NCBI GenBank assembly: GCA_020310875.1
Contig: CM035444.1
Span: 15,563,317 to 15,627,316 of the forward strand
Direction: 5' to 3'
Length of the DNA stretch: 64,000 nt
Source of the DNA: Ceratopteris richardii
Taxonomy: Eukaryota; Streptophyta; Polypodiopsida; Polypodiales; Pteridaceae
Shown: positions 55,997 through 64,000 of the stretch, one piece after another
Layout of the letters: every line of letters starts with the position of its first letter
Numbering within the stretch: position 1 is the stretch's first letter
Position numbers and translations under genes: made by a program
The notes under the pieces: model-generated
The model's database searches: none
The model's input: only the letters and a program-made list of their open reading frames with translations
What the model was told of the DNA's origin: nothing

Positions 55997-58900
55997 GAGA
56001 AGGAGACCTGAAGCTATCAAGAGGATCAAAAGGAACTACATTCGAAGTAAAGGTACATTCATTATTCACAAATCTTGAAGAATTTATTACATAGGTGAAG
56101 AAAAGATGGGATATTCTCTTCAGATAGAGAAATTGGATAGAGAAAACTATCCTGCTTGGTCAATGAGGATGGAAGATCATCTTATGAGCAAAGATTTGAT
56201 TGGATACATTAGAGGTGAAGAAGAAAAACCACAATTTAAGGATCCTAGTGTTCCAACTATGGAAGAGCTCTCAAATTTCAAGACATCGATGAAGAAGGAT
56301 GCTCAAGCAAGGAGCACTATTTATATGGGAGTTAATGATTAATTGGTAGCTCACATTAGAGGACTTGAAAGTGCAAGTGACATATGGAATGATTTGGAGG
56401 AGCATTTCCAAAACACTAGAAAGTCAAGGAAGGCATCTTTATGGGCAGAGTTCACCACATTCAAGAAGAAGGATTCTCAATCCATTTCTAATTATGTAGC
56501 AAGGATGGACATTGCAGATGCATTAGGAGAAGTTGATGAAGATATTAAAGAGGACAAATTGGTAAGACAAATTCTTACAGGTTGAGAGGAGATGATAAGT
56601 GGAAGCCATTCATTCTATCCACTGAATTGTCACTAGATCATTTCACACCTGATTTGAATCAACCTTGTTGGATTTGTGGTAAGACTAATCATCTAGCTCA
56701 TGAATGTTGGCATAATAATCAGAATAGTGGAGGATATAATTAGAACTTTAATTCAAGAGGAAGAGGTGGTAGAAATCAGAGAGGTAATTTCAGAGGTAGA
56801 GGTAGTAGAAATTTCTTTGGAAGAAATGCAGGTAGAGGCTTTCAAAGTCAATCCTACAATAAAAACTATGCTTTAGATCAGATTGAGGATTCAACCTTAA
56901 TTATGAATGCAACTTGTGAAAGACAAATTTGAAGATCAAAGATTCTTCTACATTGACTCACGATGTAGCAATCACCTGAGTGGCAACATTGCGTTAATGA
57001 CTAATTTGGAGAATAAGGTGAGTAATCATGTAGTCCAAATAGGTGATAACACAAAGCACAATGTGAAGTCCATTGGATCAGTGAAGGCCAAGGATGCAAG
57101 TACTCTTTTGACTAAGGTTTTGTATGTTCCTATAATCCCAAAGAATCTGATAAGTGTAGGGAAAATTGTAGAAAAAGGTTATGAAGTAAGGTTCACTAAT
57201 GATGGAGTTTTTGTGGAAGACCTTAGCAATGGGTATAAACAAATTGTTTCAGGAAAGAAAGAAGGAAGGCTCTTCACATTGATGATTCAAGGTAATGTTG
57301 GTCATGCCTTATTCACTTATGGAGGACATAAGATCTCTGAGTTAGATCTTTGGCACAAAAGGCTTGGACACTTCAATGAAAGAGGTATTAAGGATATGAT
57401 TAACAATGGTTCAGTGCTTGGATTGCCTAATGTTACAGGTCAACACATGACATATAAGTGTGAAGCATGTCAATTGGGTAAAGCTCACAAAAAGACTTAT
57501 GGTAAGAAAGGATTTATGTATTCAGAGAAGCATGAATTGGTGATACAGATGTGTGGGGTCCATCAAAGGACTTTAGCATTAATGGTTCAAGATATTATGT
57601 GATTTATGTTGATGATGCTACCAGGTGGATCACTATATATGTGATCAAAGATAAATCAGAAGTGTTCAATACATTTAAACATTATCATGTGTATGTAGAA
57701 AGAGTTTCAGGACAAAATTGAAGAGACTAAGGTCAGATGGAGGGGGAGAGTATTTCTCTAATGAGTTCAATGGTTACTTATGGAATACAAGTATAAAAAG
57801 GGAAGTTACTTGCAGGTAATCTCCTCAACAAAATGGTGTAGCAGAAAGGAGAAATAGAACTCTTGTTGAGTTTGCAAGATCAATGATGAAAGAAAAGAAT
57901 TGTCCTAATTATTTGTGGGCTAAGGCTTCAAATACAGCTACATACTTGGTTAATAGGTTACCATGTAAAGCTTTGCAGGGTATGACACCATATGGAGCTG
58001 GTGGGGTAAGAGACCTACCTTAGATCATGGCAAAGTGTTTTGATGTTTGGCTTATGCAGATGTACCATCTCAATTAAGGCATAAATTGGAACCAAAGGCT
58101 GAAAAGTATGTATTCATTGGTTATGATGATACACAGATGGGTTATAGGTTGTGGAGTCCATCCACAAAGAAATTTCTTGTGTCAAAGGATGTTACATTTG
58201 ATGAACAAGGTACTTGGTATGTAGGTACAATTAATATTCATGCAAGTGATGAAGAAACATTGAACCAAAAGAAAGGTAAATCAAAGGTTCAAATATTTGA
58301 AGAAGAAGAGAACAATGAAGCAATAGTTGGAGTTGATGAAATGCCAAGGTTTGATCCAGGATGTGATGAACCAGAAACTTCAAGAAGTGGAGAACTCAGA
58401 AGATCATCAAGGCATAAATGGCAACCCACAAGGTATAGCTATGATACTTCATTTTTTACTACTAAGGATTATGCTTATGTGGTGAAAGCAGAAGAAGACC
58501 CTTATACATATGATGAGGCAAAAGGTAAGGAAAATTGGGAGAAAGCTATGCAGGAGGAGTATGATGCATTGGTGGAAAATGAGACATGGGATTTGGTTCC
58601 TAAACAAAATAATCAGAGAATCATTGGATGCAAATGGGTCTACAAGACAAAGAGGTATGCAAATGGAAGTGTGCCTAAGTATAAAGCTAGACTTGTTGTG
58701 AAAGCTTATGCTCAGACATATGGAGTAGATTATGATGAGAATTATAGTCCTGTGGCAAAAATGACAACTATAAGAACTCTCATAGCTATTGCTACATGCA
58801 AAGGTTGGAAATTATGTCAATTAGATGTGAAGAACGCTTTTCTAAATGGTTACATTTTAGATGATGTTTTCATGGAGCAACCAGAAGGTTTCAAGGATAA

Positions 58901-60440
58901 ACGGTATTCAAAATATGTATGTAAGCTCAAGAGAGCTTTGTATGGTTCGAATTAGGCCCCAAGGGCATGGAATTATAGACTTGTGAAGTTCTTGAAGGAA
59001 CTAGGTTTTCAAGTGTCTAATGCACGTAGTAGCTTGCTTGTTAAAGCAAGTGATGATGGACTTATTTACATTTGCATATATGTTGATGACATAATTCTTA
59101 CAGGTACAGATGAGAAGGGCATACAAAGTCTTAAGAAGCAGATGGAGAAAGAGTTCAAGATCAGTGACTTGGGAGGCTTGCCATATTTCTTGGGAATGGA
59201 GATTTCATATACTCAACATGGAGTGTATGTGACTCAAGAAAAGGTATTTGAAGAATTTTCTAGTCAAGTTTAAAATGGAAGATTGCAGGGTAGTACCTAC
59301 TCCAATGGAGCTGAATCATAAATTGAGCAGATATGGAGGAGAAGAAATCAAGGACATGAAGTTATATCAAAGTTTGGTTGGTAGCCTAATCTATGCTACA
59401 TTGACTAGGCCTGATTTATCATATGCAATTGAGGTGTTGTATCAATTCATGCATTGTCCTAGGAAAGAACATTGGATTGCAGGACAAAGGGTGCTAAGAT
59501 ATATTAAAGGTACACTCAAAGAAGGTTTGTATTATGGATTCACATCAAATACAAACATCAAGATATATAGTGATACAGATTGGGTAGGTAATCCTAATGA
59601 TATGAGATCAACCTATGGGTATTTATGTTATGTGGGAGATAAATTAATCTCTTGGTGTTCTAAGAAGCAACATATAGTTGGTTTGTCATCCACAAAAGTA
59701 GAGTATAAAGATATGTTTGAAGTTTCAAAGGAGGTTATATGGTTGAAGACTCTCATGAAGAGTTTTGACATCATTCAGAGTATACCCACTATTCATGGAG
59801 ATAATATGAGTTCATTGTATCTAGCTGCTAACCCTGTGTTTCATGCCAGGACTAAACATATTGAGATCCAATATCACTTCCTGAGATAGAAGGTGATTGA
59901 TAAAGAGATTGAAGTCATACATACTTCAACAAAAGATCAGATTGCACACATGTTAACCAAAAGCTTGGATGGACCTAAGTTACAAAGGTTCAAAGACATG
60001 GCAGGTATAAGAAGATGGAGAAAATCACAATTGATGATTGAGGGGGAGCTATTGGTGTAGGACAATCAACAATTGATGATTAGGACAAGGTTTGAAGACA
60101 AAGAATAAAGCAAAGATCAAATTTAGAGGCATGAAGACTAGTGTATGGTTAGAAGATAAAGACTTGTAAATACATGTACATTAAACTTGAAATCAATTCA
60201 CTTATACCTTTGTAATATTGACAAGTTTGTACATATATGCCTATATATACAAGTATAGAGTCGGGGAATAGATGAGAAAAAAGATATAGATCAAATATAG
60301 ATGAGTAGAAGAAGAAGAAGTGTGATGAATGCATAAGATTCATCAATCAGATGTTTTCCATGAGAATAGAAGAAAACTTCTGAAATTTTTGTCACGATCT
60401 TTTCTCCATCTCTCCTTCTATGTTTATGCTCTTGAGCAAT
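55997..60440 (+). mobile_element. Copia-3, Ty1/copia fossil
   Basis: Parts in order: gag from 56,106 (MGYSLQIEKLDRENYPAWSM), CCHC knuckle CWICGKTNHLAHEC (about 56,670), protease (about 56,950), integrase (LWHKRLGHFNERG to about 58,040), RT (KWVYKTKRYANGS, YVDDIIL), and RNase H to about 59,950. Then a polypurine tract GATTGAGGGGGAGCT (60,035) and probable 3' LTR from about 60,055. No 5' LTR is visible. About eight breaks. Confidence 0.88.
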
Positions 60441-61690
60441 GCTTTTGTACAAGTCTAATTATATAGTTAAGTGACCTCTGTACAAGTTTTGAGCACCTAA
60501 TTGTAATCAAGCTGAGAGAATTTTAAGTAGGACCATTTACATGTGTAAATGTCAAGAACTGAAGACAAGTACAAGTGCAAATTTGATGATAAAGTTTTGG
60601 CCATATATCCATCCACAATGAAAAATTTTGAGCACATAAGCACTCATTCTTTAAGTTGAAAGGTAAGCTACTTGTGGCTAAAAGAATTTGAATAAACGGG
60701 TTCTAGTTTGAGAGAATCATGCATTAAAAGTTATAGGTGTCAAAGTCGACTACTTAGAAGAACAATTTCAGATAAAGGCGCATTGTTTGGATGAAATCTC
60801 AAGATTTACTAATCCTTTTGAGGAGTTTTAACTTAGAGAAGGTGCACAAAATTTAGACAACACCTTGTACAAAGTTTCATTGGAAAATTTACACATTTGA
60901 TCAGTCAATGAGTGGATTAAGTGTAGTAGACTTTTCTGTGTATTGAGTTTGTTCACAGCTAGTTCAAACCTTGATTATTTGGCAATAATTTTCCAAAATT
61001 GGTTGAGGTTATGAGTTGTTCTTGATATAGAGGTGCTCTAACATCAAGTATAACTTGTTCTTTTGAAGATTAACACTCTCCACTAGACACAGGTATCTTG
61101 TAGGGATCATATCTCAAGATCTAATGATTTAAATGTAATGAAAATTAATATGCAGCAACTAGATGGATCATGCTACCTACCCAAGTTAAATCAAGTCAAA
61201 TGATTTAGTATATGCAAAGAAATTGATTAAAAAAAATCACTGAAATGGTGAGATAGCAACATAGAAGAGTAGAAAGAGATTAGCTTGAACTAATGATTCA
61301 AATTGTATATCTAATGAATGTATGATACAAAGGAGATGAAGTAGAATTACTCATACATATGTAATGCTTAGTGTATGCTCAACCATGAGGCTCAATGTCC
61401 CTCTCTTCTCTATCATATCCCCTGATTAAAATTCACTTATACTTATACTCATAAAGTGAGTTTGAAATTCGAATTTCTTCCACCTAAAAGTGTCCCTACA
61501 CTTTAGGTGTTGATCGATTTGATTCCAACCACTAATTAGTCTTGATCTTTGGCTTCTAATATCACGAGATTCCTTTGGATTATTCTCTTTTACTTTTATC
61601 CAATGAGATAAAGTCCATGACCTTTGCAAGAGGTGTTCATATGTACTTCATAAGTGATGAAAATGAATAGGTGAGCAGTCCTTGTTATTT
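60441..61690. other. AT-rich stretch without recognisable gene
   Basis: No coding signal or repeat boundary was seen. It may hold LTR remains of the flanking copia elements. Confidence 0.5.
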
Positions 61691-62562
61691 GGTCAAGCAT
61701 CACTTGTTAAGTTTGCTTCCATCCAATGATTTGGTCATCATATCTGCACATTGCATATGAGTAGATACATAGGAGAGTTGTATCTCCTTACTCAAAATCT
61801 TTTCCCTAACAAAATGATAATGTACTTCTATATGCTTAGTCCTCGCATGAAAGATAGGATTAGCAACTAGATGAAGTGAACTCATATTATTTCCAAATAT
61901 AAATGGAGCACCAAATTCAAACCCTAAATATGTGTATAGGGTCTTGATCCACATATCTTCTTGTGTTGCATTTGCTAACCCTCTATAATCAACTTCTCTT
62001 GAGGAAAGAGAAATTGTGGGTTGCTTCTTTGAAGATCAAGGTATGAGCTTTATACGTGCAAATGAGAGATATCTTGATGTGATTCTTCTATCATCTTTAG
62101 AACCTACCCAATTTGCATCAATGAATAGCTTTACATTCAAATCAGATGTGTAGGGGTAATATAGACCTTCATTAATTGTTCCTTCAAGTACTTAAATATC
62201 CTTTTGGCTACATCCATGTGAGGTTTTCTTGGGGTGTGCATAAATTGACTAAGCACACTTACTCCTTAGCAAATATCAACCCTAGTTAAAGTAGCATAGT
62301 TCAAGCTCCCAACTAGACTTTGATAACTTGTGATATCTTCAATCAGTTCTCCTTTGTAAGCACTTAATTTGTGGTTGACACTAATAAGTATAAAACTTCA
62401 TGAAAAGTGAAGGGTTTGCTTTGCTTAATTGAAACGGTTTCTCTTGCAAGAAGGTAACTAATCTATGGTTCCAAGCTCTAGAAGCTTGCTTTAATCAATA
62501 TAAAGCTTTCCTGAGTTTACACACATACTCAAAATGTGATTCATCTGCAAATCCAGGACACA
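61691..62562 (-). mobile_element. Copia-4, 3' fragment on the minus strand
   Basis: Minus strand. RT middle (VCKLRKALY, then KQASRAW) through RNase H (FHARTKHIEVHYHFVRE, ADMMTKSLDGSK). Broken, with several breaks. It abuts Copia-5 at about 62,562. Confidence 0.82.
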
Positions 62563-64000
62563 CGAGTGTCACAGCAACCAGCCCAATCTGAGTCAGAAAA
62601 AGCATGCAAATCTGGCGGTAGTGATCCCCCCTTGGGATAAAACAACCCAAGTAGCCGAGTGCCGCTCAAGTAGCGAAAGATGCACTTAACCACCTTCCAA
62701 TGCATGACTCCTAGGCAATGCATAAACTTGCTCATCTGTGAGACAACAAATTGAATATCTGGCCGAGTAATGCATAAGTAAATCAAGCATCCAACAGCCT
62801 GCTGATAGAGAACAACATCAAATGCATCTCCAGCATCATGAAGACTCAATCGTAAACCTATCTCCATAGGAGTGGCAATAGGCTTACAGTCTTCAAGGCC
62901 AAAACGCTGCAATAATGTGTCAATATATTTCGTTTGACACAAAGCCATTCCACCATCAACTTGCATAAACTGAATGCCCAAATAGTGATGCAAATGCCCC
63001 AAATGAGACATCTCAAATGAGGCATGCAAATCAGCCTTGAAATCAGCAATATGCTTCTCAATAGGACCACTGAGCAGCATGTCATCAACATAGACAACAA
63101 TGATCAGAAGCACATCATTAGCACGCTTAACATATAAGGTGATTTCAGTTGGACTGTTCTCAAAACCAGGTGCAACCAGATAGGCATGTATCTTCTCATA
63201 CCAAGCACGTGGTGCTTGCTTTAAACCATGTAATGCTTTCTTTAACTTGCACACCTTGTTTTCATGCCCTTTCTGCACAAAGCCACGGGGCTGAAAAACA
63301 TACACTTCTTCATGCAAGTCACCATTCAGAAATGTTGTTTTTGATGTCCAACTGATGTACATTCCAACCATGATGGGCTGCAAGTGCACAAATGCTCCGA
63401 ACAGTAGTCATACGCCATGTATGTGCAAAGGTCTCATCAAAATCAATGCCTCTTTCCTGCGCATAACCCTTCGCAACAAGCCTAGCCTTATACCTGTCAG
63501 CTGTACCATCAGGTTTACGCTTCAGCTTGTATACCCACTTAGTGCCAATGGCCTTCTTGCGAGGAGGCAAGTCACAGAAAGACCATGTACCATTCTTCAT
63601 TATAGCATCATATTCAGATTGCATTGCAGCCATCCAATTTTCTGAATTCTGTGCTTCATCAAAAGAAACAGGCTCATTCTCATCACAGAGGCTAGACGCA
63701 ACCATAGCATAGCAATCTGATGCAAAGGAGGCACTATGAGAGCCTGAACGAGTACGGTATGACAAAGGTGCATCTAATTTGTTGTCACACAAAGTCTGCA
63801 CCAACCATTTTGGCATAGTTTCTGCCTGCTCAATATCAGCTCTCTCATCAACAAGTGCATCATGTAAATCTGCATCAGAAATGGAATGATCTGCATCATC
63901 ATATGAAACCTCCAAAGGTTGAGAAGTTGCCTCATTAGGACCAGCACTAGACTATCCACCTGTAAAAAGAGGCATCAAAGTATCATACATGTCTTTAGAG
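62562..64000 (-). mobile_element. Copia-5, partial Ty1/copia fossil running off the window
   Basis: Minus strand. RT from about 63,720 ([30 protein letters not shown]) to the beginning of RNase H ([14 protein letters not shown]). The upstream part lies beyond 64,000. Broken, with few breaks in the visible part. A different subfamily from Copia-4. Confidence 0.85.

Overview
The window looks like intergenic DNA from a large, repeat-filled plant nuclear genome. The evidence is Ty3/gypsy and Ty1/copia LTR elements of plant type, an L1-type LINE with a plant-style ORF1 (DUF4283-like region and CCHC knuckle), decayed pieces of plant-type Argonaute and MORN/PIP5K genes, and GT-AG introns of 60-90 bases. 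No intact ordinary host gene was found. The species cannot be fixed from the sequence.

Layout. 1-11,900: an old plus-strand Ty3/gypsy element (Gypsy-1) split by an old copia element (Copia-1, 2,395-8,114) with clear LTRs and a 5-bp target duplication. 12,119-12,582: a decayed Argonaute MID-region fragment. 13,285-23,455: one copy of an unnamed repeat (R) split by a 9.2-kb DNA transposon, 13,736-22,953. 23,559-31,160 and 50,141-50,600: pieces of a minus-strand L1-type LINE. It is interrupted by a 2.8-kb segment holding a minisatellite and a MORN pseudogene, and by a 19-kb minus-strand Ty3/gypsy element (Gypsy-2, 31,161-50,140). Gypsy-2 is itself interrupted by a GC-rich non-autonomous gag-protease element (44,460-47,042). 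50,600-52,600: low-complexity DNA. 52,600-64,000: a second R copy split by a TRIM, a second TRIM, and four decayed copia pieces.

The standout is the DNA transposon. It has 34-bp terminal inverted repeats and looks intact. On the plus strand it carries a four-exon DDE transposase and then a gene for a 296-residue protein that starts with the exact first nine residues of mature histone H3 and ends in a full H3 histone fold. On the minus strand are a two-exon gene (490 residues) and a pair of overlapping frames (97 and 295 residues) that I cannot name. The plus and minus gene pairs converge on a CT microsatellite and two long, nearly perfect hairpins whose arms differ by paired, pairing-preserving changes. 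The introns splice in frame and TATA boxes precede two of the genes, so this looks like a recently active, self-contained element that brings its own histone H3 variant. The most economical guess is that the histone acts on the chromatin of the element or of its target; that is inference.

Secondary points. Both gypsy copies carry a second retropepsin-like domain after the integrase. Gypsy-2 has three further sense frames before its 3' end. A TRIM family carries tRNA-like A and B boxes in its LTRs. Copia-1 has a 5S rRNA-like internal promoter in its leader. The two R copies serve as each other's empty sites for the transposon and for the TRIM.
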